Source: JAFGUF01 sp040883315 (GTDB taxonomy: Bacteria; Bacillota; Clostridia; Christensenellales; UMGS416). Taken from it: DNA of 64,000 nt. Location: assembly GCA_040883315.1 (NCBI GenBank), contig JBFLKU010000018.1, forward strand, positions 1-64,000, in the 5' to 3' direction. The notes beneath the pieces were generated by a model, which was not told the DNA's origin, did not search any database, and worked only from the letters and a program-made list of their open reading frames with translations. Shown piece after piece: positions 44,154-52,095 of the stretch (its first letter is position 1; each line of letters opens with the position of its first letter). Made by a program: the position numbers and the translations under genes.

Positions 44154-45620
44154 TTATTCTTTCATCAGCTTTGCAAGAGTCGATTTCATTCCCACTTTTT
44201 CGATTTCCTCTATATGGCTGCATACCTCATCATAGAACCCATCAAACTCGGTCAGGTCAGCACCCCAAAGCTTTGTGTCTGTCATCACAGTCTTTATCAG
44301 TTCCTGGCTGCTCTTGTTTGAATTCTCTCTATATACTTCTAGTGCATATTCATCGTCCAGCACTCTGTATCTTTCGCCGTCTCTGAAATTATAATAGCCG
44401 TTATCGTCTTTTTTCAGCCCTTTGTAGAATGATATATACATGGCAAAAGACATGGTTAATTTCTCAGGAATTTTACCTTCGCTCTCATAATAGTCCATAA
44501 ATGAAGGCAGCACCCTTGCCCGCCATTTTGATGTGGAGTTGAGACATATATCCAGCAGTTTATGGTTCAAAAATGGGTTTTTGAATCTGCTTACCACGCT
44601 GGCAGCAAAATCTTCTAGCTGCTTTTGGTCCAAATCTATATTTGGTATAATCTCATCATAGATGCAAGAGAGCATATAATTTCTGATATCGTCGTCATGC
44701 ATGCATTCAGCCACTATGTTCTTGCCGCATAAATATCCGCCCATCACCGTGGATGTGTGCGCACCGTTTAATATTCTTACTTTTCTTTGTTTATATGGTT
44801 CAATGTCTTCTGACATTACTATTTCAACATTTGATTCTAAATGAAGCTCCTTCTTCACCTGCTCTATTTTCTCACTTCCAATGGCCCAGAATCCGAAAGG
44901 CTCTCCTGTTACCATCAGTTCATCTTTGTATCCCATCTCCTGCCACAGCTGCTCTTCCTCTGCTTTTGGATAGCCGGAGACTATTCTGTCCACCAAAGTG
45001 TTGCAGAAAATGTTTGCATTCTCCACCCAGTCCACAAAATCTTTGTCCATATTCCATAGACTACAGTACTGAAGTACACATTTTTTCAGGTTGTCGCCAT
45101 TTTTTTCTATCAGCTCCACAGGCAGAAAAATGAAACCCTTGTTAATATCTCCATTAAAAATAGTATATCTTTGGTGAAGCATCTTTGCTACCTTTGCCGG
45201 GAATGTATTTGGTATTTCATCAGAAAACTTATCATCATCAGAGTATACTATTCCAGCTTCGGTGGTATTGGATACGAAAAATCTGAAGTCTGGATTTTCC
45301 ATAAGTTTGTTATATTCATCAAATTGAGTAAAAGGATCAACTGTTTTTGTGATGCTTGTAACAATGTGCTTTTCTACGCTTGTTTCATCGTTTTTTATTC
45401 CGCGAAGAATTACAGTATATAAATTGTTTTGTTTTGTGAATCTTTCAAATGAGCCGTATGATATTGGCTTAACAACGGTTATGTTTCCGTCAAATACTCC
45501 TGCATTGTTGGAGCAGTCTATTATATAGTCTACAAATGCTCGTAGAAAATTTCCCTCTCCAAATTGCAAAACCTTGCTTGGTCTTTCAACAATATGTTTT
45601 TGAGGCTTGTCCTGATACAT
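44154..45620 (-). CDS. uxaB: Tagaturonate reductase (altronate oxidoreductase) UxaB
   Basis: NADH-dependent dehydrogenase of 488 aa (E. coli 483) of the mannitol-dehydrogenase family, reducing D-tagaturonate to D-altronate. FGEGNFLRAFVDYIID is the dinucleotide-binding N-terminus; RKVRILNGAHTSTVMGGYLCG includes the catalytic-domain asparagine and histidine, and FKNPFLNHKLLDICLNSTSKW is also typical. The frame extends to 45671, but GAGGAG before the ATG at 45620 sets the start. First gene of the long pectin operon; an operator lies 58 bases upstream. Confidence 0.96.
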   Translation of the reverse strand: MYQDKPQKHIVERPSKVLQFGEGNFLRAFVDYIIDCSNNAGVFDGNITVVKPISYGSFERFTKQNNLYTVILRGIKNDETSVEKHIVTSITKTVDPFTQFDEYNKLMENPDFRFFVSNTTEAGIVYSDDDKFSDEIPNTFPAKVAKMLHQRYTIFNGDINKGFIFLPVELIEKNGDNLKKCVLQYCSLWNMDKDFVDWVENANIFCNTLVDRIVSGYPKAEEEQLWQEMGYKDELMVTGEPFGFWAIGSEKIEQVKKELHLESNVEIVMSEDIEPYKQRKVRILNGAHTSTVMGGYLCGKNIVAECMHDDDIRNYMLSCIYDEIIPNIDLDQKQLEDFAASVVSRFKNPFLNHKLLDICLNSTSKWRARVLPSFMDYYESEGKIPEKLTMSFAMYISFYKGLKKDDNGYYNFRDGERYRVLDDEYALEVYRENSNKSSQELIKTVMTDTKLWGADLTEFDGFYDEVCSHIEEIEKVGMKSTLAKLMKE

Positions 45621-45677
45621 TTTTCTCTCCTCTTGAATAATGTTTTGCCAAAATGCACACTCATAAATCAAACATAA

Positions 45678-45691
45678 TGTAACTGCTTACA
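45678..45691. promoter_or_regulatory. LacI-type operator O1 at the uxaB promoter
   Basis: TGTAACTGCTTACA keeps the GTAA-N4-TTAC arms of the other two sites. It starts about 14 bases downstream of the uxaB -10 box, a position that would block transcription when bound. Confidence 0.65.
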
Positions 45692-45855
45692 GTGAATAAT
45701 GGAGATTATAGTGTAAAAATTCTACTCCATTTCATGTATTTGTATCTATTTGTGTGAATTATGCCTTTTGTGCATGTTTTTTTGTAACATTTATCAACTA
45801 CTTCTTCTTTCCATGTACAATATTAAACCAAAAATTTCACAATGTCAAGATAAAA

Positions 45856-45869
45856 AGTAAGCGCTTACA
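45856..45869. promoter_or_regulatory. LacI/cre-type operator O2
   Basis: AGTAAGCGCTTACA contains the perfect palindrome GTAAGCGCTTAC. Read on the minus strand it fits the CcpA cre consensus TGWAARCGYTWNCW at every position, so it could serve catabolite repression as well as, or instead of, the local LacI-type regulator. Confidence 0.75.
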
Positions 45870-45962
45870 TTAATAATTTTGTAAATATTCGGCTTTTTGA
45901 TGCCCAGAGGCACATTTTTTCTTATTTTTCTTGCATATTTTTCATTCTCATTGTAGTATAAA

Positions 45963-45976
45963 TGTAAGCGGTTACT
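45963..45976 (+). promoter_or_regulatory. LacI-type operator O3 at the regulator's promoter
   Basis: TGTAAGCGGTTACT begins 4 bases after the -10 box of the LacI-type gene and ends 25 bases before its ATG, consistent with autoregulation. It differs from the O2 core at one base. Confidence 0.7.
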
Positions 45977-46001
45977 CCAATTTTAATTTCGGGAGAAATA
46001 C

Positions 46002-47000
46002 ATGAACATATATGACATTGCAGAAAAAGCAGAAGTATCTATAGCCACTGTTTCAAGAATATTGAACCAAAAAGGCAACGTAAGCCCAAAGACAAAAGAA
46101 AAAGTTCTTAAAGTGATGGACGAGATGGGCTATACACCCAATGCATTTGCTAGAGCCTTGGGGCTAGATAGCATAAAAATGATTGGTGTTGTGTGTTCTG
46201 ACGTTTCGGACATATACTATGCCAAGGCAGTTTCAGTGATAGAAAACGAATTGAGAGAGCAGGGATATGATGCCATACTTTGCTGTACCGGAACAGATTT
46301 AAAGGACAAGAAAAAGGCTATTGACGTTTTGCTTTCTAAAAGAGTAGATGCACTGATATTGATTGGCTCAATATTTCAGGAGCATACAGACAACAGCCAT
46401 ATAGAAAAAGCAGCAATGTCTATACCAGTTATTATAATCAATGGCGAATACGAATTTGAAAACACATATTCCGTGAAGTGCGATGAATACAAAGCTGTGA
46501 AAGACTGTGTAGTCTCCCTATCAAATAGCGGGCACAAAGACGTTATATACATATACAACAGCGAATCATTCAGCAGCATAAACAAAAGGAAAGGATTTCT
46601 TTCAGGAATAAAATCCGTTGGTATTCCAAACGGAAATGATTTGATATACAAATGCGAGCGAACACTTGAAAGTGTCGGACAAACTATAGATGAAATAATA
46701 AAATCCGGCGTAAAGTTTACTGCCGTCATCACATCTGTAGACCTGCTGGCAGTAGGTGCAGTAAAGGCATTGGCTAGAAACGGTGTTAAGGTGCCGGAAG
46801 AAGTAAGCGTTGTAGGATTCAATAATTCTGTAATTGCTGAATATTCCTCCCCCACTATCACTTCAATAGACAACAAAGTCGATATACTATGCACAGATGC
46901 CGTCAGAACATTATTGGATGTTTTCGAAAAGAAAAGCGTAGCACGAGTGAAAACAGTGCAAGGCGAGCTGGTTATACGCGAATCATGCAGTCACAATTAA
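46002..47000 (+). CDS. LacI-family transcriptional regulator, probable uronate operon repressor
   Basis: Regulator of 332 aa. The helix-turn-helix is MNIYDIAEKAEVSIATVSRI with the hinge helix TPNAFARALGLD; the remainder is a sugar-binding type 1 fold (IGVVCSDVSDIYYAKAVSVIE, then VGFNNSVIAEYSSPTITSID). It is transcribed away from uxaB, with three LacI-like operators in the shared gap, one on its own promoter. Bacillus ExuR is also LacI-type and controls uronate genes, so the same job here is a good inference. The effector is unknown. GGGAG precedes the ATG. Confidence 0.93.
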   Translation: MNIYDIAEKAEVSIATVSRILNQKGNVSPKTKEKVLKVMDEMGYTPNAFARALGLDSIKMIGVVCSDVSDIYYAKAVSVIENELREQGYDAILCCTGTDLKDKKKAIDVLLSKRVDALILIGSIFQEHTDNSHIEKAAMSIPVIIINGEYEFENTYSVKCDEYKAVKDCVVSLSNSGHKDVIYIYNSESFSSINKRKGFLSGIKSVGIPNGNDLIYKCERTLESVGQTIDEIIKSGVKFTAVITSVDLLAVGAVKALARNGVKVPEEVSVVGFNNSVIAEYSSPTITSIDNKVDILCTDAVRTLLDVFEKKSVARVKTVQGELVIRESCSHN

Positions 47001-47211
47001 AAATCTATCGATTATTAAAAAGTTTTTTGATTATTTCCCCAAAATCAATAGACAACCATAATCCAAGCAAAAAAATCAGTTTTTCTTTAAATTAACTATA
47101 TATTTTTGGCATTTTAACTAACATTTATAATAAAAAAATTTGTTTTATAGGCTATAATGATGATAAAATCTTTCCATAGTACCAAAATAGCATAAGAAGA
47201 AGGAGCATTAT

Positions 47212-47232
47212 ATGCATTGTGCATATACATGA
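47212..47232 (+). CDS. Possible six-residue leader peptide before the second kinase
   Basis: ATG CAT TGT GCA TAT ACA TGA (MHCAYT) has the only good ribosome site nearby (AAGGAG, 47200-47205). The kinase ATG at 47239 lies 6 bases after this stop and lacks its own site. TATGCA/TGCATA within the leader can form a small hairpin. Reinitiation or loop-out translation would be needed for the kinase. This is a reading of the sequence and may be chance. Confidence 0.35.
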   Translation: MHCAYT

Positions 47233-47238
47233 TATGTT

Positions 47239-48720
47239 ATGAAAAAGTTTTGGTTGAACCTGCCTATACGCTTCAAAATATTATCGTATTATTTAGTAAT
47301 TGTAATATTGCTTTTTATTGCTTTGTCCATTTTTAGCAGAAACAACACAAAAGTGCTTGGTCTGCTAAATGAAAACATCGATAATAACTATAAAATATAT
47401 GTTGCAATGGAAAAGTCAAATCAGGATTTAAAAGATATGGAAAGATATCTTTTCCATAATGATACTGCAGCTCTGGAATCATATAATGAAAGGCAGGAAA
47501 ATCTTGATCATCTCATAGATGACCTTTCTTCTACTCAGTCATCATTGGAAACCTATTTTACTATACGTGCTATCTACTACTCTACAAAAGCATACAAGGA
47601 ATACTTCAATGAGTCCGTAATAAAAAAACAGGCCAATGATGAATTGTATTATCTGGACTACTACAAAGCAACAGATATTAAAAAATATACCGATAGATAT
47701 TTTAACGACTTGCTTTTGGAGAATTCCAAAAATGAGCTTCAAAAAGCCGAAAGTATAAAAGAAGAAACCAATCGGATTAAAAGAACTACTTATAATTTTA
47801 TCCTGATTATAGGAAGTCTTGCTTTTGTTTTAGGTCTCTTTCTGTCCAACTATATAGTAAAGCCCATAAAAACGCTCTCTGAATATTCCAAGAACATATC
47901 CAAGGGAAATCTGGAAATACAGGAAGTAGACGTAGACTCCAACGACGAGATTGGAGACCTTTCAAATGCTTACAGCCACATGGCGAAGAGCATAAAAGAA
48001 TACGTGGAGAGAATAAAAGAAAAGGCAAATATAGAAAAGAAGCTGCACGAGGAAGAAAGAGCAGTAATGCAGATGGAGCAGCTTTTGCAGCAGGCAAGAG
48101 TGGAAGCACTGCAGGCAAAGATAAACCCGCATTTTCTTTTCAACACTTTAAACGCCGTGTCAAGAACTGCATATTTTGAAGAAGCCTACGAAACAATGGA
48201 CCTTATACAGATGCTTTCAAAAATATTCCGATACCAGCTGAAAAGCGCAGGCGAAAAGGTGACACTGGATGAGGAAAAAAAGCTAGTGACGGATTATTTG
48301 AAACTGCAAAGTGTTCGCTTCAAGGAAAGGCTGAAATACGAAATAGATATTCCCTTAAACATAGATGTATATATCCCCGTTCTTATTCTCCAGCCACTGG
48401 TAGAGAACGCCATCGACCACGGGTTTGCATCTAGAATAGAAGGTGGTACAATAAAAATACGAGCCTATGAAAGCCCTGAAAAAGTGGTGATAGAGGTGAG
48501 CGACAACGGCGTGGGAATGAACAAAGAATTAGTGGACAAGATAAATTCAAACGAAACCCTGAAAACAAAAAATCGAGCCAGCCTTGGAATAAGCAACGTA
48601 CGAGATAGATTTTTGCTGGCATATACAGAAAAGAGCCAATTTATTGTAGAAAGCGAAAAAAACAAAGGTACAACCATTAAAATGATAATATTCAAAGAAG
48701 GAGGACAAATAGATGTATAA
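47239..48720 (+). CDS. Sensor histidine kinase, YesM type (second system)
   Basis: Membrane kinase of 493 aa. It has a transmembrane helix at about residues 14-31, an extracytoplasmic helical domain to about 180, a second helix at about 183-208, HAMP to about 262 and a coiled-coil, then His_kinase with KINPHFLFNTLNAVSRT and HATPase with LQPLVENAIDHGF and DNGVGMN. No in-frame start exists upstream because of a TGA at 47230-47232, so 47239 is the earliest ATG. It overlaps its response regulator by 8 bases. It probably controls the TRAP transporter and glucuronate genes that follow. Confidence 0.93.
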   Translation: MKKFWLNLPIRFKILSYYLVIVILLFIALSIFSRNNTKVLGLLNENIDNNYKIYVAMEKSNQDLKDMERYLFHNDTAALESYNERQENLDHLIDDLSSTQSSLETYFTIRAIYYSTKAYKEYFNESVIKKQANDELYYLDYYKATDIKKYTDRYFNDLLLENSKNELQKAESIKEETNRIKRTTYNFILIIGSLAFVLGLFLSNYIVKPIKTLSEYSKNISKGNLEIQEVDVDSNDEIGDLSNAYSHMAKSIKEYVERIKEKANIEKKLHEEERAVMQMEQLLQQARVEALQAKINPHFLFNTLNAVSRTAYFEEAYETMDLIQMLSKIFRYQLKSAGEKVTLDEEKKLVTDYLKLQSVRFKERLKYEIDIPLNIDVYIPVLILQPLVENAIDHGFASRIEGGTIKIRAYESPEKVVIEVSDNGVGMNKELVDKINSNETLKTKNRASLGISNVRDRFLLAYTEKSQFIVESEKNKGTTIKMIIFKEGGQIDV

Positions 48721-50269
48721 ACTTTTGATAGTAGATGATGAAGAGATTGAAAGAAGAGCTATTGAAAACATAATAAAAAAATCCTCTATTGATATCAGTG
48801 AAATAGCCCAAGCCGCAAACGGGCAGGAAGCAGTAGCTGTTGCATCTACATTTGAGCCGAATATCATTATAATGGATATTACCATGCCGGGACTAAACGG
48901 CATAAAAGCCGCACATATAATAAAAAAATTCCTCCCGGAATCACACATAATTTTTCTGACAGCATTTGATGAATTTGACTATGCTAAAGACGCAATAAAA
49001 CTAGGTGCAGACGATTTCCTAGTGAAGCCTGCGTCACCTGACACGATCGAAGGAACTATCAACAACTCCATTAGAAACATAGAAAACAAAAAAATTCAGA
49101 TGCAGAAAACGCAGCTTACACAAGAAAAGTTGACAGGTGCATCAAAATATCTGGAAGAATGCCTAGTGGAGGCACTAATAGACGGCGAATCCGACGAGGG
49201 CAAAATAGAGAAATATCTTTCATTTACAAATATAGAATTCCGATACTCTTTCGGTGCAATACTGACAATAAACATCGATGAGGCGGAAGCGTATTCTGAT
49301 ACAAGCCTTGAAATAAAAAAAGAAATGATTATAGGGAAAATAAAGAAGGAGCTCGAAACATCATTTGAAAAAAGTATTATATACACCGAATACCCTTTCC
49401 TATATGTTTTTATCTATAGTCAAGATTACAGCAGCCTAACAGAAGTTCTTGCAGAGCTCGATAACGCACTTATTGAAATAAAGCAAAAAATCCATACCGA
49501 GAACAAAGTGACAATTGAGTACGGCATAGGCGAAATATGCAGCAATAAATCTTCTATCTGGAAGTCTTTTATGCAGGCAAAAGAAATCGTGATGAACAAA
49601 AAAGAGGTTAATATTAACAAAATCTCTACAGATATCATCAGTGACCTTGCAGCCAGCATTATAAATGATGACAAACACAGTGAGAAAACCCTGCTAAAGC
49701 AAGTGCACAGCATACTTGAAAGCAAATGCAAAACCATCGACGACTACAAGATGGCTTTATTCGAATTTTCAATATCACTAAAGCACTTCGTAGTAAACAA
49801 GCTAGGCAAAACAATATCTGTAGATGACAGCCTATATCTTGTTGCCTCCAAAATCAAAAACATCGGAGAAGGCAAAGATTTTATGGAATATTATGCTGAA
49901 AAGCTGCGAATACTATGCTCCATAGATGAGCAGGACAAAAACGCAATAATAGTGAATCAGCTGGCTATGTATATAGAAGAACACATTTCAGAAAATATCA
50001 CTTTAGAGAATCTAGCCGAAATCAGCAAACTAAGCTCGTTTTATATTTGTAAGCTTTTTAAAAAATACCTGAAAATGAATTTCATAGATTATGTTACGTT
50101 TGTAAGAATAAAAAATGCAAAAAAATTGCTGGAAGACCCATACCTGTCAATAAAGGAAATCAGCTTCAAATCTGGCTATGCCGACCCTAACTATTTCGCG
50201 AGAGTTTTCAAAAAAGAGACCGGCATATCCCCTAGCATATATAGAAAACAAAATATTACCAATGTGTAG
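48713..50269 (+). CDS. Response regulator with AraC-type DNA-binding domain (second system)
   Basis: Regulator of 518 aa. The receiver domain (about 1-125) contains LLIVDDEEIE, the phospho-aspartate in NIIIMDITMPGLNG and FLVKPAS. The last 100 residues are two AraC motifs (ITLENLAEISKLSSFYICKLFKKYLK and the GYADPNYFARVFKKETGISPS ending). The central region lacks a recognised fold. Directly repeated AAGCAATT sequences lie about 70-100 bases downstream, before dctP, as likely targets. GGAGG precedes the ATG within the kinase gene. Confidence 0.93.
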   Translation: MYKLLIVDDEEIERRAIENIIKKSSIDISEIAQAANGQEAVAVASTFEPNIIIMDITMPGLNGIKAAHIIKKFLPESHIIFLTAFDEFDYAKDAIKLGADDFLVKPASPDTIEGTINNSIRNIENKKIQMQKTQLTQEKLTGASKYLEECLVEALIDGESDEGKIEKYLSFTNIEFRYSFGAILTINIDEAEAYSDTSLEIKKEMIIGKIKKELETSFEKSIIYTEYPFLYVFIYSQDYSSLTEVLAELDNALIEIKQKIHTENKVTIEYGIGEICSNKSSIWKSFMQAKEIVMNKKEVNINKISTDIISDLAASIINDDKHSEKTLLKQVHSILESKCKTIDDYKMALFEFSISLKHFVVNKLGKTISVDDSLYLVASKIKNIGEGKDFMEYYAEKLRILCSIDEQDKNAIIVNQLAMYIEEHISENITLENLAEISKLSSFYICKLFKKYLKMNFIDYVTFVRIKNAKKLLEDPYLSIKEISFKSGYADPNYFARVFKKETGISPSIYRKQNITNV

Positions 50270-50337
50270 CAAAATCTTGCACACAAGCAAAAAATCTGCT
50301 ACTTGAATCTGATTATTTGATGAAAATTTCAATAGCT

Positions 50338-50383
50338 AAGCAATTATTTCTAGAATAAAGCAATTTCTTACATAGAATTGCTT
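50338..50383 (+). promoter_or_regulatory. AAGCAATT repeats upstream of the TRAP operon
   Basis: AAGCAATT occurs at 50338-50345 and 50358-50365, exactly 20 bases (two helical turns) apart, and inverted as AATTGCTT at 50376-50383. A TATACT -10-like box lies at 50396-50401. Direct repeats on one face of the helix upstream of a promoter suit an AraC-type activator. The second and third copies can also pair as an 8-bp stem. Confidence 0.5.
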
Positions 50384-50434
50384 AATCATACTCTTTATAC
50401 TATTCAGTATCAATTCAATTAAAGGAGAAGAAGA

Positions 50435-51499
50435 ATGAAAAAGTTTCTAGTATTTGTCTTAGTTCTTGGTTTAGTTTTCAGCTTTGCTGCATGTAAACCA
50501 GCAGAAGAAGAAAAAGTAGTAGATGAACCAATGGACAAGACAGAAGAAAAAACTGTCGAAGAAACCAAGGCACCAGCTGAGGAAATGGAACCTGTTTATT
50601 TCAGGCTTGCTGAAACACATCCAGCTGACTACCCAACAAACAAAGGTAACCTAGAATTTGCAAGACTAGTAAAAGAAAAGACTAATGGTCGTGTAATCAT
50701 CGAAGTTTACGATTCCAAGCAATTGGGTGAAGAGGTTGACGTTATTGAACAAGTTCAATTCGGAGCTATCGATTTCATGCGTGTTTCATTGGGACCATTG
50801 GCTGAATTCGCACCAGAACTAAACGTATTGTCACTGCCTTATATCTATGCTTCCAGCGACCACATGTGGAAAGTATTAAACAGCGAAATAGGCGACGACA
50901 TGCTAGCAAGTATCTACGATTCAGGCTTTATAGGACTAGGATGGTTCGATGGTGGTGCTCGTAGTTTCTACAACTCAGTAAAACCAATTGAATCTCTAGA
51001 CGATATAGCAGGCCTAAAATTCCGCGTTATGCAAAATGATATGTTCATAGACATGTGCGAGGCTCTGGGTGCTGTTGCAACGCCAATGCCATACGGTGAA
51101 GTTTATTCAGCTATCCAAACAGGCGTTATAGACGGTGCAGAAAACAACTGGCCATCATATGACACATCATCACACTTTGAAGTTGCTAAATACTACACTC
51201 TAGATGAGCATCTACGTGTTCCAGAAATCTTAGTTGCATCAAAAGCAATCGAAGACAAAGTAACTCCTGAAGAGCTAGAGCTAATCAAAGAAGCTGCAAA
51301 AGAAGCTCAATCATATCAAATAGCACTATGGCAAGCAAAAGAAAAAGAATCAGAAGATAAAATCGTTGCTGCAGGTAACGAAATAGTTTACCTATCACCA
51401 GAAGAAAAGCAAAAGTTTGCTGACGCTATGGCTCCAGTATATGCAAAGTATGCATCAGATTACATGGACATAATCGAAGCAATCCAAGCAATGAAATAA
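50435..51499 (+). CDS. dctP: TRAP transporter substrate-binding lipoprotein DctP
   Basis: Exported binding protein of 354 aa. The lipobox cysteine is residue 20 (FAAC), followed by a long Glu/Lys linker to about 55. The DctP fold shows FRLAETHPADYPTNKGN, IEVYDSKQLGEEVDVIEQVQ, GLKFRVMQNDMFIDMCEALGA and ATPMPYGEVYSAIQTGVIDGAENN; the arginine in KFRV is the usual carboxylate contact. TRAP binding proteins of this kind take up sugar acids such as glucuronate and galacturonate. With uxuA/uxuB downstream a uronate is the probable ligand. Confidence 0.94.
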   Translation: MKKFLVFVLVLGLVFSFAACKPAEEEKVVDEPMDKTEEKTVEETKAPAEEMEPVYFRLAETHPADYPTNKGNLEFARLVKEKTNGRVIIEVYDSKQLGEEVDVIEQVQFGAIDFMRVSLGPLAEFAPELNVLSLPYIYASSDHMWKVLNSEIGDDMLASIYDSGFIGLGWFDGGARSFYNSVKPIESLDDIAGLKFRVMQNDMFIDMCEALGAVATPMPYGEVYSAIQTGVIDGAENNWPSYDTSSHFEVAKYYTLDEHLRVPEILVASKAIEDKVTPEELELIKEAAKEAQSYQIALWQAKEKESEDKIVAAGNEIVYLSPEEKQKFADAMAPVYAKYASDYMDIIEAIQAMK

Positions 51500-51520
51500 T
51501 ACTAAACAGCAAAAAGATTA

Positions 51521-51556
51521 AAGAAGCCAGCATAATCTTGGCTTCTTTTCTTTTAC
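51521..51556 (+). terminator. Terminator-like hairpin between dctP and dctQ
   Basis: AAGAAGCCA (51521-51529) pairs with TGGCTTCTT (51539-51547) around a 9-base loop, and a U-rich tract TTCTTTT follows. Since dctQ and dctM must be transcribed with dctP, it is likely a partial terminator giving excess binding protein. Confidence 0.75.
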
Positions 51557-51576
51557 AATGAGAGAAAGGCAGAAAA

Positions 51577-52095
51577 ATGAAAAAAATAGAAAAGTTTTTT
51601 TATTTTTTTAACGAAGTAATGGTTTTTCTTGCTAAGCTTATGCTTGTGGTGATGACTCTTGTAACCTGTTCACAGGTATTTACGAGAAAGTTTTTTAACT
51701 ACAGCATCAGATGGAGCGAAGAACTGCCGCTAATATTAATGATATGGTTCGGGTTTATCGCAATGGCAATAGGTGTTCGCGAGTATCTCCATATCAGTAT
51801 TGAAGTTATTTACAAATTATTTCCTAAAAAAATGCAAAAAATCGTTGAGAAGTTCGCTTATTTAATGGTTGCAGCTTTCGGAATATTTATGGTTATTTGG
51901 GGATGGGAATTGACAAGCAAAATGATGACCTCAACTTTGCCGGCTACAAAAATGCCCCGTGGATATTTATATATCGTAATGCCGTTTTCCGGTGCATTGA
52001 TTGCATACTATAGCATTATGGATGTTCTTGGCGTTAAAAGATACGAAGGCAAAAAAAGGGCTGATGAAAACGAGGTGATGAATAATGGGCTTTGA
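51577..52095 (+). CDS. dctQ: TRAP transporter small permease DctQ
   Basis: Membrane protein of 172 aa with four helices. TRKFFNYSIRWSEELPLILMIWFGFIAMAIGVRE is the conserved DctQ stretch linking the first two helices. It couples to DctM to form the Na-driven TRAP membrane unit. It overlaps dctM by 11 bases. The ribosome site is GAGAGAAAGG. Confidence 0.92.
   Translation: MKKIEKFFYFFNEVMVFLAKLMLVVMTLVTCSQVFTRKFFNYSIRWSEELPLILMIWFGFIAMAIGVREYLHISIEVIYKLFPKKMQKIVEKFAYLMVAAFGIFMVIWGWELTSKMMTSTLPATKMPRGYLYIVMPFSGALIAYYSIMDVLGVKRYEGKKRADENEVMNNGL

Larger units (their letters stand above)
45621..46001. promoter_or_regulatory. Divergent promoter region between uxaB and the LacI-type gene
   Basis: This 381-base gap holds both promoters and three operators. 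The uxaB promoter has TATAAT (complement of 45705-45710) with a poor -35. The regulator promoter is TTGCAT (45931-45936), 17 bases, TAGTAT (45954-45959). Operators are listed separately at 45678, 45856 and 45963. The middle is AT-rich with no other recognised element. Confidence 0.7.
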
